DNA of 64,000 bases from Clarireedia homoeocarpa (Eukaryota > Ascomycota > Leotiomycetes > Helotiales > Rutstroemiaceae), in contig LNKV01000031.1 of assembly GCA_001465935.1 (NCBI GenBank), forward strand, positions 23,871 to 87,870, written 5' to 3'. The notes beneath the pieces are model-generated. The model did not search any database and was not told the origin of the DNA. It worked only from the letters and a program-made list of their open reading frames with translations. Of this stretch, positions 44,810-56,250 are shown piece by piece. Position numbers and translations under genes: made by a program. Numbering within the stretch: the first letter of the stretch is position 1; each line of letters opens with the position of its first letter.

Positions 44810-46551
44810 ATGGCGTCAAATCAATCCCCCCAAGACGATGAATCTTTGAGACGAAGCTATAATGCCATGCCCGTTCCACCAGTATATGACCATGATGTAC
44901 GATTTGAAAATCGAAATACCGAGGAATTACATCATGATGTTCTGGAAGCTGCACGCTTGGAGCACGAAAGAGTTCGCGCAGAAGCTCTTCGGGTTTTCGA
45001 ATTGAATATTATGAAAGAACAGCAAATGAGGGCTCAAAGAGAAATCCAAGCTGAGCAGGAACGAGTACGATTAGAGACGATACGCCTACAACTGGAAGAG
45101 AACCGAGTAGAGACGGAACGACAGAACGCATTGGCGGAGATTAAAAGAAGGGAGTTGGAAGAGGCCGCAAGAAATATACCAGTCGTTCCACCCAAACCAC
45201 CTACACCTCCTCCGGCTCAAGCACCAGCTCCTGCAGCTCCAACGCCGCCTCCCGCCCAATCTCGACCGGCCCAGCAAGAGAACATACCTCCACAAACCTC
45301 TCAGCAAGCCAATGCTTTTGCACAAGCTCGCCCTCAGCAGCCCAACGGCTTCTCGCAGAACAATACTTCTCAACAGACCAATAACTTTCAGAATCAACCC
45401 TCGCAATCCACACAGCAATCCAGGGGATCCCATGATACCAATAATTCATTTCAAGCTTCAAAACCACCCGCCGCGCAAGCTCCATCACAGCCTCATGCAG
45501 CCGCTGCACGGCCTACCGCTACTCCCTCACATATCCTACCTGGTGTCGAGCGATACTCGCAGATTCATCAAAACCTGAAGCAGTTACGGCAATACTTGGC
45601 CAATGAAGCAAAGATAAATAAGCAGTTCAAGACAATGTATGGAGATATGCGCAGGAAAATTCGGCAAACCGTTGGACAGTTGACGGGAGAGAGAGGTGCC
45701 AACAAGCAGCCGGTAAGCAGACCTCTAGATGAAACCGCCGATCACGTCTAACTAACACTTTACAGATGGCCACACTCACCAACGAATTACAGAAAGCATT
45801 GAAAATAGTTCAATCTCCAGGTGTTGATCCGGGTAACTACATGGTATCTACACCATCACCAGCCGAAGGAGCTGTAAACAATGGGGATCAGCTGCCGTCA
45901 CTCTTCATCTATCTTCTTAATATCTTCGCCAAATGTGTAGTCAGCCAATTTATCAATGAGGCAGGAGTGAGACCAGAAACCGCAGACCCGATCGGCGTCG
46001 TCGCAATTTCAATATTTGCTCAAGAAGCTTTCTTGTGGCGGGGAAAATCTTTAATTGATATTCTTATGGCTAAGATGAGGGTTTCAATACCTGTAGTATT
46101 TGGATTCCGGGGTAATGAGAAGTCAGAGGAGGGACGGAAACGTTTAGGATGGCAGAGAAATCCTGGTGGTGGATGGATAGATGAGCAGATGCACAGCACT
46201 CGCATGGTTGGTTTAGCCGCTGGTTACGCGGCGCTCTCTTTGCGAAATTTCTCGAGAGCGAGGCTCACCAATCCTTGGCCGCCATATCACTATTGGACCA
46301 CTATGGCAAGTATTGTGTCGACACCCACTGAGGAAGCATCGTCAACACAGTATACGGTTCTACGATACCTCATTGAAAACAACGAACAGAAGTTTTTGGA
46401 TTTTTATGGTGTGCAAGCGGTGGCTGCCTTGAGGGTCGCATTGGTGGACTTCCCATCTCGTGCACCGGCATCTGCAAAAGTGGCAGCGGATTCTCTGAGT
46501 GTTTTAGCTGATAGACTAGATAGAGATAAGGGACTTCGTCTAGCATACTGA
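44810..46551 (+). CDS. GLE1: GLE1 mRNA export factor, 562 aa
   Basis: Nuclear-pore mRNA export mediator that, with inositol hexakisphosphate, activates the DEAD-box ATPase Dbp5 on the cytoplasmic face of the pore. Two exons, 44810-45712 and 45766-46551 (1689 nt), flank a 53-nt intron with a CTAAC branch site. Residues 45-125 form a long charged coiled coil (ARLEHERVRAEALRVFEL to IKRRELEEAARN). A Pro/Gln-rich disordered linker follows (about 130-245). The conserved C-terminal HEAT-like GLE1 domain starts at YSQIHQNLKQLRQYL and includes FIYLLNIFAKCVVSQF, PIGVVAISIFAQEAFLW and FGFRGNEKSEEGRKRLGW. Its basic residues match the IP6 pocket region. The start MASNQS is preferred over the upstream in-frame start at 44609, because the upstream residues are unstructured promoter-like sequence. 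Confidence 0.93.
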
Positions 46552-47516
46552 GGGTAGGTAGCATGGACCAGGACAGCGGGAGACAACGGAATGAAGTTCT
46601 TGCTTAGGACGTGTATATATATATTATGCATGGGTTGGAGTTCACTTGGAAAGGCTGGGCATCGGGATAGCCAGGGTCTGCTTTACAAGACTTGGGATTG
46701 CAGAGGATATATTTGTTGGAATTATTTACATCGAGATTAGATTATACCCAACATCACGAAGAATCAAAAAGATTATATCGAGACATCATCCTAGGGTTGC
46801 AGAACAATATCTGATGATCTACCGCAGTTCGTTATGGATCCCAAAGCTCTACTCGCAAGCCGTTTGGGAACGTGGAGCTTATATCCTATCAATTAAATCT
46901 CGTAGATGCAGCTTCCTAAAGCTTGGTCCCAAGCCAACATGTCATCCCTACTCCACCTCTCGCATGTTTTCTTCTTCTTTTGAAATACGATTCAAATAAG
47001 CTGCGGCACAACCAGCAACCCCTGACACTGATCTCTTCGTTGTCAATTTACCCGGAGCTTTACTTGGTTCGGAAATCATCATCATTGTACTTTGGAGCTG
47101 ACCGGCATTCCCACAATTCGATTTTGCCCCACGTTCCCCCGCATGCAAGTATGTAGCCGGGCCCTCTTGAGCTTCTGATTGGATACTTGCGTGTTCCAAC
47201 AACCTCCCAACTTCCATCATCCGGGGAGATCCTTTCATGATCCGTCGGCGCAATTGCTGGATTCGAAATGTTAGGACCGTTCGGAGGCGGTGGAGTGCAC
47301 TAGATTCCAGGTGAAGGCAAAACTAATGCTGGCTGACCAACTTTTGGGAAGTTTACGAATGGAGTCATCGGACATGCACGTACAGTAAGCCCGTATAGTA
47401 CGAGTACCCCGCAACACTGACGGGATCGGTGAGGGACGGGGATTTTGGGTATAAATGGGCTGGCTGTCCCGCAGTCTGGCTGAAGAACTGGGCAGACTTC
47501 GTTACTTTTGCACACC
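46552..47516. other. Intergenic, no gene seen
   Basis: GLE1 3' flank and the promoter of the GH1 gene. No recognisable coding content or strong repeat. Confidence 0.5.
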
Positions 47517-49872
47517 ATGAAGCCGTTATTGGTGTCGGCAGCGGCGTTTGGAAGCGCATTAGCAGCGGGGAACGCAACCCAGACCGGTTCCTCAGCCGCA
47601 TCAACTACCGGGAGCAATGGCACGACCACGGCTGCGAATCCGGCAGCATTCGCTACTAGTATTACTATAAATATCAATCGTAAGTCTTGCATCTCCCTAT
47701 ACAGGACAAGTTCGAATTTCACTGGAAGTGGGCGGAGCCGTTAAACTTCAACCTCCTCCGAGCTGCATCCTCCACCATATATAAATGCATCCTCCGCCAT
47801 ATATAAATGCTGTACTAACTGCCCATAACTAGAACTATGGGATTTATTCGTCGGTCCGGTAGCAACAGCGACTGTAAATACAACAGTAGCAGCAACACCA
47901 ATTCCAACCAATGAGCTGATTCCCCCACCGCCACTCTACTACCCTTCCTTCCCCGTCGGTGCACAAGTCCCCGCAGTTTCCAAGAACGAATCCTGGAAAT
48001 TTCCATCCGGCTTCTGGTGGGGTGTCGCTTCAGCCGCCTACCAAATCGAAGGCGCCGTGAAAGCAGAAGGTAGAGGTCCGTCAGTCTGGGACGTTTTCAC
48101 TCACAATGCTGCTGCGAAGGTTACAATCACGAATGACACGGGTGATGTTGGGGATAATCAATATTATCTTTACAAGCAAGGTATGTACTTCTTCTCCTCA
48201 TGAATCAACGGAATCAGCTGACCACAAGCAGATATCGCGAGAATTGCTGCACTCGGCGTTCCGTATTATTCGTTTTCAATCTCATGGTCGCGGATCTTGC
48301 CTTTTGGAAGGGGTCCCGTAAATGAGCTTGCGCTGCAGCATTACGAAGATCTGATCGATACTTGCTTGGAGTACGGAGTGCAGCCCGTCGTTACTCTTTT
48401 CCACGTATGCTCTCCGCAGCTCGATTCTTGTTATGTTGTACTAACCTAATTTCAGTGGGATCTTCCCCTCTTCCTTCAAAACACCTATGGCGGTTGGCTG
48501 TCCCGTGATATCGTCAACGATTACGTCGAGTATGCGCGCATTGTGTTTTCGCGCTACGGAAACAAAGTCCAGCATTGGTTCACGATGAACGAGCCCATAG
48601 TCTTCTGCGACGAATATCCCGTGCGTGTCTTACTTCATCTCATCCTATCTCCTCCTAACTGATTCCTCACCCTCCCCAACCCAACATGCTAACCAATCCT
48701 AGTACCCCAAAAACTACTTCACCGAAGTCACAATCCCGGACATACAACAGCCCTACTTCTGCGGGCACAATGTCCTCCTCGCCCACGCCGAGGCCTACCA
48801 CTTGGGCAAAAGCCTCGGCCTCAACGGCACCATCTCCTTCAAAAACAACGGCGGCTACAAGGTCCCCCTCACCAACTCCACTGCCGACGCTCTCGCCGTG
48901 CAACGCGCCTGGGACTTCAACGAAGGCTGGTTTGCCAACCCTGTCTACATCAACGGCGATTACCCTTCAACTTTAAAACCGTACCTCACCTCTATCGGGC
49001 TGGTCTTCAGCGACGAGGAAAAACAGCTCATCAACGGCACCGCGGATCTCTTTGCCCATGATGCGTATACATCGAGCTACTACATGGCGCCAGATGACGG
49101 TATCGATGCATGTTTGGCAAATACGTCGAATCCACTGTATCCGGGGTGTTTTAATACGACGAATATTGGGCCGAATGGGTGGTTGATTGGGGCGGCGGCG
49201 GATCCACTCGCGCCGTGGTTGCATGATGCGACGGATTGGGTGCCCGCGTTTTTGAGGTATATTCAAGATACATGGCCGTCGAAGGGTGGGATCGCTGTTT
49301 CTGAGTTTGGGTGAGTGTTTCGTTCTTTCCTATATCTACCTCTTTGGGCGGAGGGGTTCCCTTCTACTGCTTTGAAAGTTGGCGAAACAGAGAAAGATTC
49401 GCTAACGGAAAGTAGATTCGCGGATCCATTCGAGGCGCAAAAGAAGTTGCTAGAGGATATCAGATCCGACACACCGAGACAAATCTACTATAGAAGGTAC
49501 ATGGAAGCTATCCTAATGGCCATCAGCGAGGGTGTTAATGTAGTTGGATGTCTGGCATGGAGTATAATGGATAATCTAGAATGGGCACAAGGTCAGCTTT
49601 CTTCCCCTTCCATTTCCTCCACTCGACCCCCAAATTCACTGTACACTCTATTTGATCCCAATTTGCCCGGCTCCCCCCTCACCAAACATGTCGTGACCCA
49701 TAAACTCACATACTAACCCACCCGCCCACTTACAGGCTACAATGTCAAATTCGGTATGCAATATGTAAACTTCACTTCTGGTGAGCGGCACTTCAAAGCC
49801 AGTTTCTTCGAGTACGTCGATGCCTTCAAGAAGTACGCGGAAGATCCCGTGGTGCCTGTATTTCTCGATTAG
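47517..49872 (+). CDS. Secreted GH1 beta-glucosidase, 589 aa
   Basis: A retaining beta-glucosidase-type enzyme releasing glucose from beta-glucosides, expected outside the cell. Seven exons, 47517-47679, 47833-48180, 48232-48404, 48456-48620, 48703-49310, 49416-49591 and 49736-49872, total 1770 nt. MKPLLVSAAAFGSALAAG is a signal peptide, followed by a Ser/Thr/Ala-rich linker of about 60 residues. The GH1 barrel starts at FPSGFWWGVASAAYQIEGA and continues with RGPSVWDVF and PYYSFSISWSRILPFG. The acid/base Glu lies in HWFTMNEP. The nucleophile Glu is predicted in GIAVSEFG, a variant of the usual TENG. The aglycone region includes GCLAWSIMDNLEWAQGY and FGMQYV. A start eight codons earlier is a non-ATG (TTG) and is not used. 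An insertion between residues 300 and 440 is Asn/Thr-rich, with several NxS/T sites. Confidence 0.93.
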
Positions 49873-51132
49873 ACTAGAGTAGGGTTGAGAGTTCAGGTCG
49901 TGATATCTCAAACAGTGATAGATGGATAGATGGAAAGGAATCAATCAACGAGGGACGAGCTGGTAATATATATAAATATATATATCAAATAATAATCTAT
50001 TAGCATTATTCTTACAAAGCAACCCATACAATTCATTGCCAGTATGCTGTTTTGTTTCATATAATCTCGGTCAGAATTGCGTGAAGGGGTATAGTAATTC
50101 GGGCAATTCTCTTCCCATGCGAGTTTGTACTCGTCGCGTTTGTAGAAGTCGTGGACCAGGACTGAGGCTTCAGAATCAAATACATCATGCTCTGGAAATC
50201 GCCGCGGCGGCTGGTATACACGTAAAATAAAGGAAGTGCGGTTATTAAAGAGAAAAGTAACATAATCTGATCAATAACATAAGTTAGTTGGCGCCTACAT
50301 TAACACCCACCTGCCCCCTCCCCCAGCCTCCTGGTCCACCCACTGCAGTATAGCTCGCTCCGCTCGGAAACCTAATTCAAAGTAGTACACATGCAGAAGG
50401 AAGGAGATCTTAGGAGTGAGTAGGTTAGTCACTCTGTACTTTACTACACCATATAAGTTTAAAAAGAGGGGGAAAAGGCAATCAATCTAATTCTCCCAAG
50501 ATCTTATACTGCACAATGAATCTCAGCGGCTTACGCTAGACTAAAAGGAGAGGGGAAGGAGGTGTAGCAAGCTTCACACTATACCGTAGAGAGTATGCCA
50601 TACAAAAACCATCTCAGCACAGGGTGAAAGCCCAATTAGACATGCCGCGGAACACCACGATACAGCATCGATTTAATTGAATGACCCGGGCTAGATCGAC
50701 AACACTAGTATCAGATCTACAACACTACTGCACTGAAGTAACCAGGATGCAAACAGAGGGTTTTAACCACTCAAAATGGTCCTTTTTACATCGAAGATAC
50801 CTCGGATACAAAACCTTCAATTTTGAGTGGTTAAACCCCCCTGTTTATACCCTCTGTGGCAAAACCCACCAAATAACATTTGTTCTTGGGAGGGAAGAGT
50901 AGTATTAGATCGACAACACTAGTATGATCTGGGCCATGAGGGAGATCTATACTCACAGCTGAACCACTGAGTGGCACCTCCGCTGAGACATTTTAGACCC
51001 TTGACTTGAATAGCGGGAGATGCACGACTTCATAGCATTCCAGTGCCTGAGAGCTCAGTATTTTCATTCGTATATAATCACATCTATCTCCCTTTGAGAC
51101 CATCAAGAAGCTTGCATAAACCATCTCCGACC
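49873..51132. other. Intergenic with MITE copy
   Basis: It holds an AT tract (49965-50010), a purine-rich stretch and the family-1 MITE relic listed separately. A 20-bp direct repeat (TAGATCGACAACACTAGTAT) occurs at 50692-50711 and 50906-50925 on the two sides of that relic. No gene is seen. Confidence 0.5.
50735..50896. mobile_element. Family-1 foldback MITE, 5'-truncated copy
   Basis: From AACAGAGGGTTTTAACCACT through CCTTTTTACATCGAAGATAC to CAAAACCCACCAAATAAC it matches the inner and right part of the element at 5457-5657, with about 10% changes. The first 50 bp of the left arm are missing and the right tip is mutated (GGGAGGGA for GGGGGGCA), so it is probably immobile. Confidence 0.8.
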
Positions 51133-52205
51133 ATGTTGTTTCTCGCCCTACTCTCACTTTCCGCCCTTGGGTTGGTCAGCGCTGATACAATTGACTACCA
51201 GGCGCGAAATCTTGCGACGTAAGTTGGCGCCCACTTGATGTCTGCAGTGAGCACTATAACCAATGACTGCTTCAGGATAAGCAAGATCTATAATACCACC
51301 ATCTACCCCCACAACCTCCCAATTCTCAAAAACGGATCATCAGCCACCCCACCTGGGCTCTTCAACGAAAATGGTATGTCCTCACATTCGCTCAAAGAAT
51401 ATCCTACAACCCCATCCCCCAATTCCCAACCCATTAGCTAAAAAAAAAAATACATCCAGCGGCGGGACGAATCTCCCCTCTCGGAAACTTCACCGGTTTT
51501 GCGGACTCCACCGAATACTTTTTCGCCCTCTCTCCCAACCCCGGACAAACCGGCCCCGGAATTATCCAGCCCAATTACAACGCCTTTACAGGATTCGAAA
51601 TCCACTCTTTCTCGTCCAGCTGTCCATCCGTAGCCCAAAGCGTCGTTTACCTCAAGACCACAGTCGTGCGTCCCGGACATCCCGACAACGGCAAACTGAT
51701 AAGTAAGCTTAAGCAGGTTGCGACCTGGCGATTCGACGACGAAGGCCAAGTTCTGTATTATGATGCTTGGATTGGCAACTTGGCTCTGTGGAGTGCAGAG
51801 ATGCTTGGGGCAGATCTGAGTTCACCGGTTGTAGAAACGGCTACACTGGCTACGAATTTGTGTCCGCAGATTATGGACCGATGCACAGGGAAAAACCAGG
51901 TCTATCTTGATACCTCGGCTTGTACGGCGGAGCTGGAATTGAAACCCTTTGGGAATTTCGATGAGATTTGGGGTGACAATGCTGTGTGTAGACTGGTACA
52001 TGTTATCTTGGCACAGATTAGACCTGAGGTGAGTGATTGATTTCGAAGCTCCGGAGTGCTTGTGCTGACTTGAAATGTAAAGACTCATTGTCCACATGTT
52101 GGACCGACTGGTGGTGGAAAATGTGTAGATGTGGACTATAATGATGTGTACGTGAACGATGATGTCGCGCTTTTTGGAAGTAATGATGCGTTCAAATGTC
52201 CATAG
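51133..52205 (+). CDS. Secreted Cys-containing protein of unknown function, 291 aa
   Basis: Four exons, 51133-51218, 51276-51373, 51460-52028 and 52083-52205 (876 nt), join in phase. MLFLALLSLSALGLVSA is a clear signal peptide. The mature part has NTTIYPHNLPIL, AGRISPLGNFTGF and ALSPNPGQTGPG, then TWRFDDEGQVLYYDAWIG. A C-terminal Cys-rich block follows: NLCPQIMDRCTGKNQVY, CTAELELKPFGNFDEIWGDN, CRLVHVILAQIRP and HCPHVGPTGGGKCVD. Eight or so Cys in the last 120 residues suggest disulfides. I recognise it as a recurrent secreted protein of plant-associated ascomycetes, without an assigned activity. It follows the GH1 gene on the same strand, but a MITE lies between them. Confidence 0.85.
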
Positions 52206-52825
52206 GGCATGAGGTTCAGTAGAATCGGTGCTAGAACTTTCTATGCTCCACTAGGAAACTTATGTATATTTCTGAACTCATGGGCGAGTAATGAGAAAGG
52301 GGTTGCAAGATGTAACGATATCAGAATAGGTATCATGACTAGGTCCAAAAATGCAGGCGTCGAGTGCTCGACTTTCTCAACTTTAGGTTCTCGTCTGTAG
52401 TTTCCATGAAAAAGAGGTGACAACAAAGAAAGCAGTTGGGAGTTTCTACTATCATCTTAACGCGCGAGTCGAAATGTGATACGAACGACCAAAAAAATAG
52501 ATCCCACCTATCGGTTCGCGCCGTGTCAAGACAGGTATAATCAATGGATATATGGCCCGCAATTAGATACCCGCTTGTGGTGATGGGAGAACAAAGACAT
52601 TCATCTGCGACACCGTTTCAAGAGCCAAAAATGAGTCTGTTGATCTTGCCGGAGATCTTCAGAGGAATATAAGTCCTCAGATCATAAGGTGCTTTGGCAT
52701 CTATCGCAGAGTGGCAGCCCACCGCTCGGGGGAAAAAAGCAATGCACCCTAGGAGAAGAGACCCGATTCTCGTTGAGCGGACTTCAATGGGAAAGTATCC
52801 CGGACCCTGAATCACAAATAACTAC
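52206..52825. other. Intergenic, no gene seen
   Basis: 3' flanks of two convergent genes. No repeats or coding signals of note. Confidence 0.5.
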
Positions 52826-53245
52826 CTATACACCATATGTTTGCATATCATCCAGCTTATTGAATTCCCTATTCCAATTCAGCCGTATGCTCGAATTGAC
52901 CGCCTTTTGTACATCGCATGTGTATTCTTGAACAGTGCCTTCAGGGATGGACTCGCGGCAGAAGGAGGTCGTCGCAAGGAAGTAGTTCTCATAGCCTACA
53001 CGCATTTTGGGACATAGCTCGAGAACATCGTCATGTCGGCGTGGGTTTCTCATATGGTGAGAAGACCAGCAGTAAATTTCCGTCGCATATGTGTACGTCA
53101 AGCTGAGAGCATCCTGCTGCTGTGGTGGTGTCGATGTTGCTGTTGCTGTTGCTGCGGATGCGGATGTGAATGGTCTCTCTTGAATGGCATAGCATGGCAT
53201 GAACACGGAAAAGGAGAAAAGCACCGAGATGTGCGAGATTACCAA
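52826..53245 (-). CDS. Small secreted Cys-containing candidate, up to 139 aa
   Basis: An open frame whose first 20 residues are strongly hydrophobic and end in FMPCYA, like a signal peptide. An AT/ST repeat (SAATATATSTPPQQQ) follows, then a domain with Cys at YCWSS, LCPKM, FCRES and TCDVQ. There is no family I recognise. The 5' end is uncertain. The open frame starts at a TTG; the only nearby in-frame ATG (53200) would cut the hydrophobic stretch. A CCTCAG acceptor-like site just upstream (about 53258) allows a spliced first exon. It is 240 bp from, and divergent to, the Zn2Cys6 factor at 53483. It could be an effector-like secreted protein, but it might also be fortuitous. Confidence 0.4.
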   Translation of the reverse strand: MVISHISVLFSFSVFMPCYAIQERPFTSASAATATATSTPPQQQDALSLTYTYATEIYCWSSHHMRNPRRHDDVLELCPKMRVGYENYFLATTSFCRESIPEGTVQEYTCDVQKAVNSSIRLNWNREFNKLDDMQTYGV

Positions 53246-53482
53246 ATCATTTCTGCCTGAGGAGGCAATATAATGTTAATTAGTATTGCTCGGAGTTAAC
53301 TTACGTTAGAACAGAGTTACTGTACGAAGTAAGTTAGCCCTACACATGATTGGTCATTCGCTACCCCACTTACCCTTTTGATTGACCAGCCGAGCCACCT
53401 CATGTCATATCTCGCATCTTTGGCATCTCTTGGACCAATTCAACCCGAATCGTCGTAAAACCAAACATCGTGACAATATCAA

Positions 53483-55794
53483 ATGGAGAATCAGCCCCAA
53501 AAACGAAGACGTGTAGTTAAGACCTGCTGGGAATGCTATAGGAGGAAACAAAAGGTAGTGCGAGTATCATCAAGTCAAGCAGTATGACCGCATAACTGAC
53601 TGTCTGACAGTGCAATCGTCAACAGCCATGCAACATCTGCGTTTCGAGAAATGTTCCTGAGAAATGCACATATTCAAACTCAGCATCGTATGTTACGAGC
53701 CTCCATGCACCCCATCTATGGGCCTTCACTCACGGGAATAGCTTCGATGATATTAAAGATCTTCGAAAGGATGGAGCAGCCTTCACTAAACGAGCACGTG
53801 AAGAGGAAGGTGCATTGAAGTCGGGGCCAAATCCTATGGATTTGTTCGGTCAGGTTGGATATGCTACTGAGAACAATACCTTTATAGGATTGAAAAAGGT
53901 GCCATATTCTACCCCCTTCACTTAACCCATCACTACAGATACTAAAATTTCGTAGTCTTTCCAAACACAACATGATTTATTACAATTCATGTCAACTACA
54001 CCGACAAATTCATTATCGCATCCAAACTCACGCCACAAGTATCTCGGTCTTGTTTTACAGCTCCCATGTGAGACAGTAATATCGGAACTTGTCGATTCAT
54101 TCTTCGTTGAAGCGAACTGGTGTCTTAATGTAATCGAAGAATATTACTTTCGAGATCATCTTAGATCTTGGACCGAAGTAAGGAAGACTCTTTCTGGTCA
54201 ATTTGATTTAGGGACTGTTTCCCGCGATTTGCAATATTTCCCAGCTTTACTGTTTCAGATACTTGCCATATCTATGCAATATTTACCACCTGATACAAAA
54301 ACCTCGAAAATTCTGAATCTCAACACGTTATCCGATAGTGATCGGCTTTCCCACGAATACAGTAAGATTGCGATGGAACTCATGTCATTGATGGGAAGAC
54401 ACAATTCCACTTTGACGGCTGTTGAACATGATTTGGTGAGAGCTGCGTGGTTGAAAAATTACAGTCGGGGTTCAGAGTCATGGTATAGTTTAGGAAGCGC
54501 AATAAGGTAGGTATTCTTTACACTGGTTACGTGTTAAGCTGACTCGACCATTTAGACAAGCTCAGGATCTTGGTCTACATTTACAAGCTTCCATACCTCA
54601 AAATCCAGGGGAGAGTATTGAAGAGAGATTACAGAAGTTTTGGTACGATGAATATAAAAGACGGATATGGGTAACGCTTTTTACGTGGGATAGGTAAGCT
54701 CCCTTTCCTCCGCATCATCTTTTCCACACTAACAGCATGCCAGTCACATGTCAGTAATGCTTGGACGACCACGATCAATTAATGCAAGCGATTGCACTAT
54801 CAGGACTCCTATCGATTGTGATTTTCCATCCGATCCTTCCAAAACAATTCCAACGATAGTTAGGCCTGATAGCGAACTATCCTCTTATTCAACGACCATC
54901 TTTCAATATGAGCTGGCGCATAAAGTCCACGAATTACTCGCGGCCGGTATTCACAGACCCCATATCCAAGATTATTTTATTGTGACAAAGTTCCACAATG
55001 AGATTATGGCCCTAATCAACAACGTGCATCCGAGTATACGACCGGAAAACCCAGATCATTCTTGGGATGACGAATATCCTAACCTCCCTCGACAACGGTA
55101 TTTTCTTGCAAGTTCGGCGTACATGTTTATACTGGCTTTGCATCGACCACATGCTTCGATCCATATCCAAAGTCGAGACGCCGCGATCAAAGCTGCACTA
55201 AACTGTTTAGATGCCCAGGAGAAACTTTTCAGGGCATTGAAAAGCCATCATTATCGCATTTACTCACTTGCATTCTATTCCATCGACGCTGGAATTTTTC
55301 TAGCTGGGATTCACCTTGAAAGACCGGAACTTGACCCACATCTACAGCTTGAAATTCAAAACGCAATCAGCACCGCAATTGCACGGCTCAGGGTCATGCA
55401 AGAAAGAAGTCCTATGGCAAAAAGCGGCTTACAAATTCTCACTATCTGCTACGAAAGAATAATAGCATCCCCGAAAAATACAAGTACGGTACACAACGAA
55501 CGACCATCAATACACCAGCAGGCGATGAAATTAGATGTTGTAGATCAAAAATACACCCCCCCAACCGAAAATGACGGACTTCACCCTCAAGTCCCAGGTT
55601 TCGACATCTTCCCAGAAATGCCACAAGCAGTGCCGAATCCTCAACTTTTTATCTCTCTGGGCAATATGCAGATGGACACGTCATTCTGGAATGAGATCAA
55701 CCAGATGGTAGATTTAAATGTTGGGGTGAGCATGGAGGAGACGTGGGAACCGGGGTTTCAGTCGGACATATATAATGGGTCGGAGCTATTTTGA
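53483..55794 (+). CDS. Zn2Cys6 transcription factor, 681 aa
   Basis: A nuclear fungal zinc-cluster regulator with a fungal_trans middle homology region. Six exons, 53483-53554, 53611-53687, 53742-53898, 53956-54506, 54556-54693 and 54744-55794, sum to 2046 nt. The DNA-binding motif is at the very N-terminus: basic KRRRVVKT, then CWECYRRKQKC, PCNIC and SRNVPEKC (Cys spacing 2-6-5-2-8), again split by an intron after the third basic residues. The regulatory domain includes LVDSFFVEANWCLNVIEEYY, LRSWTEVRKTLSG, AIRQAQDLGLHLQAS and YKRRIWVTLFTWDSHMSVML then GRPRSIN, which is diagnostic of fungal_trans. The C-terminus is a Pro/Met-rich, acidic tail. Function and targets are unknown; the divergent small secreted candidate could be one, by position only. 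Confidence 0.92.
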
Positions 55795-56250
55795 GGCGGG
55801 GACGGATGGACAGTGTGGACTTAGACGGACGGATAGTTAGCGGACGGGCTGTTCGGTGGACGGATATTCGACGGATATGATAGATTGCGAATGGCCTACA
55901 AGCGAATGCTGGGTCAAGATTAGTTTGGAAATGTGAGTTATGTTATGCACAATTTGCACTAGCGCGTTGTAGGGACACTTTACTAGACGTACTTTCTAGT
56001 TAGTCGAGGGAGGCACTTCAAGTGCTATTTGTACACACATTTAGCGCTGTAAAAGAGCTTGGAGTAGTGCCTATATTAATGCGCAAGCGCTGACGGCTCC
56101 GATGCTCGAAGCATATCAAAATGGGAAATGAAGGGCTAAAAAGACAATCTTTGGGAAAATATTACATCTAATTTCTGTCCTCTATCTACCATTCCCTTCT
56201 AGTTCCAATATTATTTTTACAATTCTGTTCATAAATCCTAGATACCTTAT
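55795..56250. other. Intergenic, GGACGGA-rich
   Basis: The first 90 bp after the transcription factor stop carry degenerate GGACGGA units (55801-55880). The rest is the 3' flank of the dehydrogenase. Confidence 0.5.

Noticed and set aside
51438..51749. Minus-strand frame ending in aromatic residues opposite the secreted protein
   Set aside because: It is antisense to a well-supported exon, and its tail is the poly-A tract of an intron.
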